A stretch of 64,000 nucleotides of DNA from Streptomyces griseofuscus (GCF_014673495.1 NZ_CP051006.1:5828001-5892000); one strand, 5' to 3'. Positions 7,462-16,516 are shown, counted from the first letter of the stretch. The notes: generated by a model not told the origin, from the letters alone. Numbers and translations: made by a program.

Positions 7462-9351
7462 TCAGTCGACTGGGGAGCGCAGGCTGGCGGCGGGCTCGGG
7501 GAAGCAGCGGGGGTCGTCCCAGAGCAGCTGGAGGTCCCGGGCCCAGTGCCGGTCGGGTTCGTCGGCGGCGTCCGCGGTCACCCGTAACGACAGGATGTGG
7601 CGCGGGAGTTCGGCGGGCGGCACCTCGGCGACGGCGGCGGCCAGCTGGTCCAGGAACGCGGTCCCGGGGCAGGGGGCGGCGGTCTCGGCGCGGGGCCGGG
7701 CGGCGGTCGCGGTACCGGTGGCGGCCGGGTCCCGGGGGCCGCTCCAGGCCCGGCGCGGATCCTCGTACCCGCCCCTGCCGTGCCCCGCCCCGGCGCACCG
7801 CGGCTCCCCGTGCTCCCCGGCGGGGCAGCCCGTACGGGACCACAGCAGGACCGGGACCGGGACGGTGAGGCCGATCTCGAAGTGCTCCCGGGCGGCCGTC
7901 GGCGGGACCGCGAACCCGGCGAGTCCCGCGTCGCCGTCCCACAGCCGCTTGCGCAGGCTCGGCGGCCGCTCCTGGCTGCCGCACTCCACGCGGTGCACCG
8001 GCGCGGGGCGCCCGGCATCCAGCTTCTGCCACTTCTTGCGCAGCTGGTGGCGCAACCGGTTGCTGCGGTGCCGGGCGCGGTCGGTCACCACGAGGGGATA
8101 GGCGCAGCCGAGCGGTGTGCTGTCGTCCGCGCCGCACTCCCAGTGCGCCACCGCCTCGTTGAGCCACTCGCGGGGCAGCACGAAGGTCACCAGTTCCTCG
8201 GCGTCCGGGTCGAGATGGGCGACGGCCTCGTCGATGCGGCGCTGCACGTACGACCGTACGCCCGAGCGCGGCAGCCGCCGGGTGCCCACCGGGCGGCGCT
8301 GCCCGTCGCGGTACGCCGACACCTCGACGGTCACCTGGTCGGGACCGGCGCCGCTGTGGTCGATCTCCACGACGACCGGTGCCCAGGGCGGGGACATCCG
8401 CGCGACCTTCGTGTCCTGTGCGGTCTCCGCGCTCTGCGTGCTCTGCGTGCCCTGCGTGCTCTTTGCGGCCGTCGTGGCCTTCGCGAGCGGCGCGGCGGGC
8501 GTGACCGCCGGCCCCGCGCCCACCAGTTCCCGCAGCCGCCCCGCGAACCGGTCCATCGCCGCCGGGTCGGGCACCTCCCACTGCACATACGCGGCGGCCG
8601 CCTGGAGCGTCGTGAACCCGCCCGCGGGCAGTGGCGGCCCGAAGGCGCCCACCGCGTCCACGTACAGCCGGTTGGGGTCGCAGTCCGGGGCGCCCGGGGC
8701 GCTCCGCAGCAGCTCGTACAACTCCCTCAGGACATCGGTGCGATGGCCCGGGGTGGGCACCAGCTCGCCCAACTCCGGCCAGTGGCGGGCCAGTACGTCC
8801 AGCGGCAGCATCCGGCCCTTGCGCACGTCCGGCACCTCCGAGGCGGAGGTGACCATGCCGACCACCCGGCCGTCCGGCAGGGTCGCCGCCGCCCCGCTGA
8901 ACCCGGCCACGATCGGCTGTCCGTGCCCCTGCCAGGCCACCAGCTCCAGCCACTCGCCCGCGATCAACTGCCCGGAGACGGCCCGGTATTCGGCGAGTGT
9001 GCCCTCGTCGTAGCCCACCGGGAAGCCGTAGGCGACCAGCCGGGGACGCGGCTCGGTGTAGGCGGCCTCCGGCGGTGCGAAGCCGGCCGGGGCGAGGGGG
9101 ACGTCCCGGTCGAGTTCGAGCACGGCCACATCGCCGGGGTCGGTGAGGCCGCCCGCCCATCCGCCGTGCGCGACGACCGACGCGGACACCTCGCCCAGCT
9201 CCCTGGCGTGCGGGAAGACCACGGTCACCGCGTCCAGGCCGCCGGCCCGCACGACATGGGCGCAGGTGAGCACCCGGCGGGCGGTGATCAGGAAGCCCGC
9301 GCCCACCTCATGACCGCAGTGGATCCGGGCATGCCAGGCGGCGCTGTTCAT
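7462..9351 (-). CDS. Trypsin-like serine protease with VMAP-M0/VMAP-C region
   Basis: This 629-residue protein has an N-terminal trypsin fold with the triad His32 (LTCAHVV), Asp74 (DPGDVAVLEL) and Ser152 (GFSGAA), so it looks catalytically competent. There is no signal peptide, so it is probably cytosolic. Residues about 205-265 resemble the VMAP middle segment. A Thr/Gln-rich linker (about 290-315) comes from short DNA repeats. Residues about 380-629 match the VMAP-C type (LVTFVLPREWLNEAV). The start overlaps the Trypco1 stop as ATGA, implying coupled translation. Codon 589 is TTA (bases 7585-7587), the rare leucine codon read by the bldA tRNA in Streptomyces. Family knowledge (vWA-MoxR-associated proteins) suggests regulated proteolysis in a conflict response; the target is unknown. 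Confidence 0.88.
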   Translation of the reverse strand: MNSAAWHARIHCGHEVGAGFLITARRVLTCAHVVRAGGLDAVTVVFPHARELGEVSASVVAHGGWAGGLTDPGDVAVLELDRDVPLAPAGFAPPEAAYTEPRPRLVAYGFPVGYDEGTLAEYRAVSGQLIAGEWLELVAWQGHGQPIVAGFSGAAATLPDGRVVGMVTSASEVPDVRKGRMLPLDVLARHWPELGELVPTPGHRTDVLRELYELLRSAPGAPDCDPNRLYVDAVGAFGPPLPAGGFTTLQAAAAYVQWEVPDPAAMDRFAGRLRELVGAGPAVTPAAPLAKATTAAKSTQGTQSTQSAETAQDTKVARMSPPWAPVVVEIDHSGAGPDQVTVEVSAYRDGQRRPVGTRRLPRSGVRSYVQRRIDEAVAHLDPDAEELVTFVLPREWLNEAVAHWECGADDSTPLGCAYPLVVTDRARHRSNRLRHQLRKKWQKLDAGRPAPVHRVECGSQERPPSLRKRLWDGDAGLAGFAVPPTAAREHFEIGLTVPVPVLLWSRTGCPAGEHGEPRCAGAGHGRGGYEDPRRAWSGPRDPAATGTATAARPRAETAAPCPGTAFLDQLAAAVAEVPPAELPRHILSLRVTADAADEPDRHWARDLQLLWDDPRCFPEPAASLRSPVD

Positions 9352-9740
9352 GGGCGCTCGGCGGACTCCGGCCCGGCGGCGGCCTGGCCCGGTACGGCGG
9401 GCAGCGCGCCGCCCGCCGAACTCCCCGGCGTCCAGTGGAGCTTGACGACCAGCTGGCCCTCCGCGGAACCCTTGGCGATGATCGCGCCGGCCTCCGCGGA
9501 CATCTTCACGCCGAACTCGATCTCCACCGCGTCGGGCCGCAGGGCGCCGTCCCGGAAGACCCGCAGCGCGGCCTCCGCCGCCGCCCGTACGCCGTCCAGC
9601 GCGCCCTCGAAGGTGCGTGCCGCCCGCACCACCTCGTCGCCGCGCGAGACCAGCCGGGTGCCGGGCCGGGGGGTGACACCGGCCCCCTCCACCACGACGA
9701 GCGCGCCGTCCTCGGTCGTGAACTCCATCAGTTGGTCCAT
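9348..9740 (-). CDS. Trypsin-co-occurring small protein (Trypco1/CU044_2847 type)
   Basis: This 130-residue protein is the first gene of the operon. Residues about 5-105 form the small domain that commonly accompanies trypsin-like proteases in actinobacteria (segments MEFTTEDGALVVVEG and PDAVEIEFGVKMSAEAGAI). The C-terminal 25 residues are Ala/Pro/Gly-rich. The ATG at 9740 has AGGGGGAG about eleven bases upstream; the in-frame ATG at 9728 lacks one. Its stop overlaps the protease start (ATGA). The domain is known by association rather than by a demonstrated activity, and a role as sensor, inhibitor or substrate of the protease is inferred. Confidence 0.82.
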   Translation of the reverse strand: MDQLMEFTTEDGALVVVEGAGVTPRPGTRLVSRGDEVVRAARTFEGALDGVRAAAEAALRVFRDGALRPDAVEIEFGVKMSAEAGAIIAKGSAEGQLVVKLHWTPGSSAGGALPAVPGQAAAGPESAERP

Positions 9741-9766
9741 GCCGCCGCTCGCTCCCCCTCGTAGAA

Positions 9767-9784
9767 GACCTGTCGGGGCAGGTC
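9767..9784. promoter_or_regulatory. Inverted repeat in the leader of the conflict operon
   Basis: GACCTG (9767-9772) and CAGGTC (9779-9784) flank TCGGGG, 27-44 bases upstream of the Trypco1 start. It could be an operator or an RNA hairpin in the 5' leader. The rest of 9741-10037, between this operon and the divergent peptidase gene, holds further short dyads (CATGCCC at 9892 with GGGCATG at 9948; two AACCCGCC copies) but no promoter I can call with confidence. Confidence 0.4.
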
Positions 9785-10037
9785 CTTGAGCAACCCCCAT
9801 GGTACGGACGGCGCTTCGCCCGGCCCACTCTTTACGCCCCGGCGGGTCAATCGGTCCGGCGTGGCGAGAACCCGCCAAGGTGACAACCCGCCATGCCCGG
9901 CCCCCTGTGCGCTCCCGGCGCGCGCACCACACTCTTCTCTGCACACAGGGCATGTACACGACAGCAACGGCTGGCCGCCCCGGCGCGCGATCCGGACCGG
10001 GACGAGCACCCGAACGAGCACGTGGAAGAGGGCGTGG

Positions 10038-13000
10038 ATGACCAGAGGAGCAGCCGGACGCCGGGCGGCGCTGCTGTCGGCAGGGCTCGTGCTGGCCGCG
10101 GTGCCGGCACCCGGGGCGGTCGCCGCGCAGGGGGTGGCGCCGGTGGTGAAGGCGGTGCCGGGGAAGCGGACCGGGCCCGCCCCGAAGACCGTCACCCTGG
10201 TCACCGGCGACAAGGTGACCGTCACCGACCTCGGACACGGCAAGGAGACCGCCACCGTCGAGCGGCCGCCCGGCGCCACCGGAGCCGTACGGACGCAGAC
10301 CAGCGACGGTGATCTGACCGTCGTACCGGACGAGGCGCTGCCGTATCTGCGCTCCGGGAAGCTGGACCGGCGGTTGTTCGACGTGAGCGCGCTGATCCGG
10401 CAGGGCCTCGCCGACACCCGTGCCACGTCCCTGCCGCTGATCGTCGGCTACGGCAAGGGCACCCGCGTCCCCGCCGCCGCCCCGGCCGGCACCACCCGCA
10501 CCCGGAGCCTGCCCAGCCTCCGTGGCGCGGCCGTCGAGGCGGGCAAGGGGCGTACGTTCTGGCGGTCGTTCACGCGCGGTGACGGCGCCGACAAGGTGTG
10601 GCTGGACGGGCGGGTGAAGGCCGACATGGCCGAGAGCAACGCCCAGATCGGCACACCGGCCGCCTGGGACGCGGGGCTGACCGGCAAGGGCGTCACCGTC
10701 GCGGTGCTCGACTCCGGCGCCGACCTGACCCACCCCGACCTGGTCGACCGGATCACTCGGTCCAGGAGTTTCATCGACGGCGAGGAGGTCGCCGACCGCG
10801 ACGGCCACGGCACCCATGTCACCTCCACCGTCGGCGGCAGCGGCGCCGCCTCCGACGGCAAGGAGAAGGGCGTGGCACCGGACGCCACCCTCGCGGTCGG
10901 CAAGGTGCTCAGCGACGAGGGCTCGGGCAGCGAGTCGCAGATCATCGCCGGGATGGAGTGGGCCGCACGGGACGTGCACGCCCGGATCGTCTCGATGAGC
11001 CTCGGCTCCAGCGACCCGGGCGACGGCACCGACCCGATGTCCCAGGCCCTCGACAGCCTCTCCCAGGAGACCGGCGCGCTCTTCGTCGTGGCCGCCGGGA
11101 ACACCGGCGCGCCCTCCTCCATCAGCTCACCCGGCGCCGCCGACGCGGCCCTGACCGTCGGCGCGGTCGACTCCGCCGACCAGCCCGCCTATTTCACCAG
11201 CGCCGGCCCCCGCGCGGGCGACGACGCCCTCAAGCCCGATCTGTCCGCCCCCGGCGTCGACATCCTCGCCGCCCGCTCCCAACTCATCGACGGCAGCGGC
11301 TACTACACGACCATGAGCGGTACGTCGATGGCGACCCCGCATGTCGCCGGGGTGGCCGCGCTGCTCGCGCAGGAGCATCCCGACTGGACCGGCGCGCAGT
11401 TGAAGGACGCGCTGATGTCGACGTCCGAGCAACTCGGCGTCTCCGCCTACACGGTGGGCGCCGGACGGGTGAGCGTGCCGGACGCCGTGCAGGCCACGGT
11501 GACCGCCACCGGCAGTGCCGACCTCGGCTTCTACCGCTGGCCCTACCCCGCGGACAAGCCGGTCACCCGAACCCTGGCCTACACCAACTCGGCCGACCGG
11601 CCCGTCCACTTGACACTCTCGGCCCAGGGCGCCCCGGACGGCGTCGCCATCCTCGCCGACTCCTCCCTCACCGTCCCCGCGCACGGCACCGCCACCACCA
11701 CTGTCACCGGCGACGGCTCCAAGGCGCCGGTCGGCACCACCAGCGGGCAGATCGTGGCCACCGACGACACCGGCGCGGTGCGCGCGCACACCGTGTTCGG
11801 GCTGGTCAAGGAGGACGAGCGGTACACCCTCACGGTCCACGTCAAGGACCGCGCGGGCGCTCCCGCGGCCGCCGACCTCACCGTGCAGCGACTCGCCCAG
11901 GGCGCCGACCCCGAGTCGGACCACGTCGGCGACTCCGGCACGATCGCGCTCCGGCTGAAGCCGGGCACCTACGCCCTCACCTCCTTCCTCGATGTGCACG
12001 GCAGCCACGGCGCCGACTCGCTCGGCCTCGGCTTCCTCTCCGCACCCGAGGTCACCCTCGACCACGACAGGGAAGTCACTCTCGACGGCACGGAGTTGCG
12101 CGAGATCAAGGCGGCGGTCCCGCGCCGCACCGAGACCCACCAGCTCCTGATGGAGTACGACCGCGCCGCGAACGGCGCCGATCTGTCCGGCGCGGTCCAG
12201 GTACCCCTCACCTACGACAGCGTCTTCGCCGCGCCCACGCCCCGGGTCACCCAGGGCAGCTTCGAGTACCGCACGGTGTGGCGGCTGGCGAAGCCGCAAC
12301 TGGAGGTCAAGGGCATCGGCGAGGCGACGGTACAGACCGGCGGCACCCTGACCTCCGGACGGCGCAGACTCCCGCTGGTGGACGTCGGCGAGGGCCCCGT
12401 GCCCGCCTCCGCCGCCGGCAAGGCGGTGCTGGCCCACCTCGCCGACGGCGCGGACCCGCCGGCGCTCGCCCGGGCCGCGCAGGACGCGGGCGCCGAGGCG
12501 CTGTTCGTCACGGACGACGCGCCGGGACGGCTGATGGACTGGTGGGGCAACGACGACAACACCGACCGGCCGCTGCTGATCGCCACGGTGAACCAGGCGG
12601 ACGCGGCCCGGCTGCGGGCGTCCTCGACGGTCGACATGACCGGCACGCCCGACTCCCCCTACGTGTACGACCTGTCCGAGGGCCACACCGGGGCGATCCC
12701 CGACCACGACCTCACCTACCGGCCCTCGCCGGGCCAACTCGCCGCCCTGCACGTCTCGTTCCACGCGGCAGGGCCGACGAGCGGTGGTGAGTTCCGCTAC
12801 TCCGTCACCGACACCTTCCCCGTCGGCATCGGCTTCCAGGAGAACATCGACCTGCCCGCCGAGCGCACGGACTACGTCTCCACCGGCCCCGGCCAGCGGT
12901 GGACCGAGTCCGTCACGATCGGCATGGGCACCCTGGAGGAGCGCAGCGGCCTGGTCCGCTACCAGGGCGGCAGCCGGGCCCGACTGCACTGGTTCCAGCC

Positions 13001-13676
13001 GGTGTGGCACCCCTGGCTCGGTACCGGGCTCGGCTGGGGCGAGCAGCGCACCGGGGACCAGATCCAGCTGAACACGCCCGGCTGGGGCGACTCGGGACCC
13101 GACCACACCGGGTTCGGCGATGTGTGGGGCGACAGCGGCATGACCCAGACCACCTCCGTCTACCAGGACGGCACCCTCGCCGACAGCGAGTCCGGCTCGA
13201 CCGCGTTCGTCTGGGCCGCCCCGGCCGACGCGCACACCTACCAGGTGGTGACCGACACCGCCCTCGACGCGGACCACTGGAAGCTGACGACGCGGGGGCA
13301 CACCGAGTGGACGTTCCGGTCGGCCCGGACACCGGACGACCACGCGACGACGCTGCCGCTGATCAACCTCTCCTACGGCCTGGACACCGACCTCGCGGGC
13401 ACGGTGCCCGGCGGGCGGCGGCTGCCGGTGACACTGGGCGCGCGGTACATGGCGGGCGCCTCGGGGACGGGCACGCTCGGCGGGGGCCGGCTGGAGGTGT
13501 CGTACGACGAGGGGACGACATGGACGGCGGTGGCTCTTCGCGGGGCCGGGGCGTCCTGGCGCGGAACGCTGGAGGTGCCGGGCGCGGCCACGTCCGTCTC
13601 CTTGCGGGCGTCGGCGCGGGACGACAAGGGCGGGTCGGTCTCGGAGGAGATCATCAGGGCGGTGGGGGTGAGGTAG
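10038..13676 (+). CDS. Secreted S8 (subtilisin-like) serine peptidase, long form
   Basis: This 1212-residue exported protease starts at the ATG at 10038 behind GGAAGAGG, with a signal peptide over about residues 1-31 (LLSAGLVLAAV, cut near AVAAQG). An inhibitor-type propeptide follows to about residue 190 (TVTLVTGDKV). The subtilisin domain carries Asp225 (VAVLDSG), His257 (DGHGTHV) and Ser430 (SGTSMATPH), all intact. Roughly 750 residues after the catalytic domain are beta-rich and include a PA-like insert near 800-870. Such enzymes digest extracellular protein in Streptomyces. The gene is divergent from the conflict operon, and its 3' end overlaps the convergent carboxyltransferase gene by 23 bp. 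Confidence 0.93.
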   Translation: MTRGAAGRRAALLSAGLVLAAVPAPGAVAAQGVAPVVKAVPGKRTGPAPKTVTLVTGDKVTVTDLGHGKETATVERPPGATGAVRTQTSDGDLTVVPDEALPYLRSGKLDRRLFDVSALIRQGLADTRATSLPLIVGYGKGTRVPAAAPAGTTRTRSLPSLRGAAVEAGKGRTFWRSFTRGDGADKVWLDGRVKADMAESNAQIGTPAAWDAGLTGKGVTVAVLDSGADLTHPDLVDRITRSRSFIDGEEVADRDGHGTHVTSTVGGSGAASDGKEKGVAPDATLAVGKVLSDEGSGSESQIIAGMEWAARDVHARIVSMSLGSSDPGDGTDPMSQALDSLSQETGALFVVAAGNTGAPSSISSPGAADAALTVGAVDSADQPAYFTSAGPRAGDDALKPDLSAPGVDILAARSQLIDGSGYYTTMSGTSMATPHVAGVAALLAQEHPDWTGAQLKDALMSTSEQLGVSAYTVGAGRVSVPDAVQATVTATGSADLGFYRWPYPADKPVTRTLAYTNSADRPVHLTLSAQGAPDGVAILADSSLTVPAHGTATTTVTGDGSKAPVGTTSGQIVATDDTGAVRAHTVFGLVKEDERYTLTVHVKDRAGAPAAADLTVQRLAQGADPESDHVGDSGTIALRLKPGTYALTSFLDVHGSHGADSLGLGFLSAPEVTLDHDREVTLDGTELREIKAAVPRRTETHQLLMEYDRAANGADLSGAVQVPLTYDSVFAAPTPRVTQGSFEYRTVWRLAKPQLEVKGIGEATVQTGGTLTSGRRRLPLVDVGEGPVPASAAGKAVLAHLADGADPPALARAAQDAGAEALFVTDDAPGRLMDWWGNDDNTDRPLLIATVNQADAARLRASSTVDMTGTPDSPYVYDLSEGHTGAIPDHDLTYRPSPGQLAALHVSFHAAGPTSGGEFRYSVTDTFPVGIGFQENIDLPAERTDYVSTGPGQRWTESVTIGMGTLEERSGLVRYQGGSRARLHWFQPVWHPWLGTGLGWGEQRTGDQIQLNTPGWGDSGPDHTGFGDVWGDSGMTQTTSVYQDGTLADSESGSTAFVWAAPADAHTYQVVTDTALDADHWKLTTRGHTEWTFRSARTPDDHATTLPLINLSYGLDTDLAGTVPGGRRLPVTLGARYMAGASGTGTLGGGRLEVSYDEGTTWTAVALRGAGASWRGTLEVPGAATSVSLRASARDDKGGSVSEEIIRAVGVR

Positions 13677-15060
13677 CGGGGGCGCCTTCCTGCCCGGAGC
13701 TCTGCACGATGCCCCGGACGACTCCCAGCTCCACCAGGTCCTGCGGGCGGATACGGAGCTGGTCGGCGGTGTTCTCGATCTCCTCTTCCGGGCGTTTGAG
13801 GATGGCCGCCGCCAGCTCCGGGGCGATCACCGAGAAGTAACTGTCCGGCGTGGCCCAGGTGTTGTCCGGAGCGGCCAGGGCGAGGGCGCCGCCTGAGCCG
13901 CCCTCGCCGATCACCAGGGTGGTCACCGGCACCCGCGCCCCGGCCACCGCCCCGAACACCTCGGCGATGGCCGCACCGGCCCCCTGCCGCTCGGCCTCCG
14001 CGTCGTTCGCGGCGCCGGGGGTGTCCACCAGCGTCAGCACCGGCACCCCGAGCCGGTCCGCCAACCGGATCAGCCGCGCCGCCGTCCGGTACCCGGCGGG
14101 CCGCGTCCCGGTCCCGGTCTGCGCGGCGAACGCGACGGTACGACCGTGATGTTCACCGAACCCGCAGAGGATGCCGTCGGGGTCGGTACCGCCGCACCGG
14201 TCACCGCTGATGTGGACGCGGGTGGTGAAGTAGGCGTCCAAGTAGGCGTGCGCGCGCGGGCGTTCGGGGGAGCGGGCGCGCTGGACCGCGGCCCAGCCGG
14301 TGGCGGGCAGGTCGGTGGCGGCGAGGGCCGCGGGGACGGGCGCGGGGGTGGGCGACGGCGAGGGCGAGGTCCGGTCATCCGTCCCGGACAGCAGCCGCAG
14401 CCACCGCCCCAGGACCCCCTTCAGATCCTGTGGCCGTACGACCGCGTCCGCCGCTCCCGCCGTGAGCTGGGCCTCGGCCGTGTACGCGGCCGGGTCGGCG
14501 TCGGACGGGCGGACGCGGGAGCCGGCGAAGCCCACTTGGACACCGGGGAGGGCCAGGACGACGTCCGCGCCGGCGCCCAGGGTGGCCCAGCCGCCGCCCG
14601 TGGTGGGGTCGCGCAGCACGGCGATCTGGGGCAGGCCCGCCGCCCGGGTGAGCGCCGACTGGCGGGCGACCCGCTGGAGTTGGGTCAGCGCGACCATGCC
14701 CTCCTGCATCCGGCTGCCCCCGGTCGCGATCAACGGCACGACGGGCAGCCGGTGTTCACGGGCGTGCGCGTACGCCTCCTCCAGCCGGTCCCCGGTGCGC
14801 TCGCCCAGGGAGCCGCCGAGGAAGCCGAACTCGAAGGCGATCAGCACGGCACGGGCGCCCTCGACGGTCGCGGTGCCGCAGACGACGGAGTCCTCCTCGC
14901 CGGTGCGTTCGGCGGCGCGGGCGCGCGAGGCGTCGTACCCCTGCCAGCCGAGCGGGCCGTCCGGCCTGGACTCCCGGACGGGGGGCGGGAGTTCGGCGAA
15001 GCTGCCGTCGTCCGTGACGAGGGCCAGCACCTCGCGCGCGGTGCGCCGCTGATCAGGCAT
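13654..15060 (-). CDS. Fused alpha/beta acyl-CoA carboxyltransferase
   Basis: This 468-residue protein has two crotonase-fold halves. The AccD-like half (about 1-225) contains FGFLGGSLGE and GGSRMQEGM; the AccA-like half (about 265-460) contains TPGAANDAEAERQGAG and GEGGSGGALALA. It lacks the zinc finger of bacterial AccD. A Pro/Ser-rich linker joins the halves near 230-250. Such enzymes transfer carboxyl groups between biotin and acetyl-, propionyl- or malonyl-CoA; no biotin carboxylase or carrier gene lies nearby, so partners would be encoded elsewhere. Its start overlaps the matB stop by 8 bp, so the two genes form one operon for acyl-CoA extender supply. The substrate cannot be read from the sequence. 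Confidence 0.85.
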   Translation of the reverse strand: MPDQRRTAREVLALVTDDGSFAELPPPVRESRPDGPLGWQGYDASRARAAERTGEEDSVVCGTATVEGARAVLIAFEFGFLGGSLGERTGDRLEEAYAHAREHRLPVVPLIATGGSRMQEGMVALTQLQRVARQSALTRAAGLPQIAVLRDPTTGGGWATLGAGADVVLALPGVQVGFAGSRVRPSDADPAAYTAEAQLTAGAADAVVRPQDLKGVLGRWLRLLSGTDDRTSPSPSPTPAPVPAALAATDLPATGWAAVQRARSPERPRAHAYLDAYFTTRVHISGDRCGGTDPDGILCGFGEHHGRTVAFAAQTGTGTRPAGYRTAARLIRLADRLGVPVLTLVDTPGAANDAEAERQGAGAAIAEVFGAVAGARVPVTTLVIGEGGSGGALALAAPDNTWATPDSYFSVIAPELAAAILKRPEEEIENTADQLRIRPQDLVELGVVRGIVQSSGQEGAPATSPPPP

Positions 15061-16516
15061 CGGTATCGGTGCCGGCAGGGGTGAGGGACCGCTTCATGAT
15101 CTTCCCCATGTCGTTGCGGGGCAGGACGTCCAGGAGGCGTACGACGCGGGGCCGCTTGTGCGGGGCGAGTCGGCGGGCCACATGGTCGGCCAACTCCGCC
15201 ACCCCCGGCGGGGTTTCCGGATCGGCCGGGACGATCCAGGCGACGATCCGCTCGCCCAGGTCCGCGTCCGGCTCCCCGGTGACCGCCGCCTCCCGGACGC
15301 CCGGGTGTTCCAGGAGCGCGTTCTCGATCTCGCCCGCGCCGATCTTGTAACCGCCGCTCTTGATGAGGTCGGTGGCCTTGCGCCCGACGATCCGCACATA
15401 GCCGTCCGGCTCGCGTACGGCCATGTCGCCGGTGCGGAACCAGCCGTCGGCGGTGAACGCGGCGGCGGTGGCGTCCGGCCGGTTCAGATACTCGGTGAAC
15501 AGGTTGGGCCCGCGGACCTGGATCTCCCCGACGGTCTCCCCGTCGCGGGCGCAGATCTCGCTGCCGTCCTCCTCCACGAGCCGCAGCTCGACACCGGGCA
15601 ACGGCACCCCGACCGTCCCCGCGCGTGCCTCCCCGTCCGCGCGGACGCTGGTGTTCATCAGGGTCTCGGTCATGCCGTACCGCTCGATGACCCGGCGTCC
15701 GGTGGCCGCCGCGATCCGCTCGTGGTCGTGGACCGGCAGCGCGGCCGAGCCGGAGACCAGCAGCCGGGCCCCGCCGAGCGCCTTGGCCAGCTCGGGGTCG
15801 CCGGGGAGGGTCTCGGCGATGCGGTGGTACATCGTCGGCACCCCGAACAGCATGGTCGCGCCGTCGGCCAGGGCGCGGGCCACGCCCTCCGTCGAGAACC
15901 TTCCCAGATGCCGCACGGAGCCGCCGCGGCGCAGCGGGCCGAGGACGCCGAGCACGAGTCCGTGCACATGGAAGAGCGGCAGCCCGTGCACCAGCACATC
16001 GGCCTCGGTCCACTGCCAGGCGTCGGCGAGCGCGTCCAGGGTGGAGGTGAGGGCCCGGCGGGGAAGTACGGCGCCCTTGGGCGGACCGGTGGTGCCGGAG
16101 GTGTAGACGACGAGGGCGGGGGCGTCGTCCGGGAGTTCGGGGTGCGGGAAGTCCGCGCGGGCGTCGACGTCGACATCGACGCGTGCCAAGTTGCCCAGGG
16201 ACGACGGAAGTTGGTCGCCCGGAGCCGCGAGGACGAGGGACGGCGCGCTGTCGGAGACGATATGGGCCAGCTCCTTCTCCCCGGACTTGGGGTTGAGCGG
16301 CACGGCGGCGGCACCGGCGAGCAGCACGCCGACGACGGCGACCACGGTCTCCAGCTCGGGCGTCGCCCACACGGCCACGCGATCGCCCCGCCGGACCCGC
16401 CGCGCCACCGCCCCGGCGGCGTCCGCGAGCCCGCGGTACGTCAACGACCGCCCGCCGAACCCCACCGCGGCCCGCTCCCGCGACCCCCCGACCAGCCCAG
16501 GAAAAAGTGACGACAC
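15053..16516 (-). CDS. matB: Malonyl-CoA synthetase (AMP-forming)
   Basis: This 487-residue ANL-family ligase converts malonate or methylmalonate, CoA and ATP to the CoA ester. The P-loop YTSGTTGPPKGAV, the adenylate motif ERYGMTETLMNTS, the FRTGDMAV loop, the hinge DLIKSGGYKIGAGE and the C-terminal catalytic lysine in NDMGKIMKRSL are all present. The opening SSLFPGL and much of the chain match my memory of the S. coelicolor MatB, whose crystal structure is known. The GTG at 16516 is chosen because GAAGGGG lies about eight bases upstream and the product then begins like MatB; an upstream extension is Arg/Pro-rich and unlike the family. It is the first gene of a two-gene unit with the carboxyltransferase. 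Confidence 0.9.
   Translation of the reverse strand: MSSLFPGLVGGSRERAAVGFGGRSLTYRGLADAAGAVARRVRRGDRVAVWATPELETVVAVVGVLLAGAAAVPLNPKSGEKELAHIVSDSAPSLVLAAPGDQLPSSLGNLARVDVDVDARADFPHPELPDDAPALVVYTSGTTGPPKGAVLPRRALTSTLDALADAWQWTEADVLVHGLPLFHVHGLVLGVLGPLRRGGSVRHLGRFSTEGVARALADGATMLFGVPTMYHRIAETLPGDPELAKALGGARLLVSGSAALPVHDHERIAAATGRRVIERYGMTETLMNTSVRADGEARAGTVGVPLPGVELRLVEEDGSEICARDGETVGEIQVRGPNLFTEYLNRPDATAAAFTADGWFRTGDMAVREPDGYVRIVGRKATDLIKSGGYKIGAGEIENALLEHPGVREAAVTGEPDADLGERIVAWIVPADPETPPGVAELADHVARRLAPHKRPRVVRLLDVLPRNDMGKIMKRSLTPAGTDTDA

Noticed and set aside
10816..10998. Small plus-strand frame inside the S8 peptidase gene
   Set aside because: Ser/Arg/Pro-rich out-of-frame translation, no start signals.
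11127..13343. Long minus-strand frame opposite the secreted S8 peptidase
   Set aside because: Low-complexity Gly/Val/Arg translation without motifs, opposite a gene with an intact catalytic triad.
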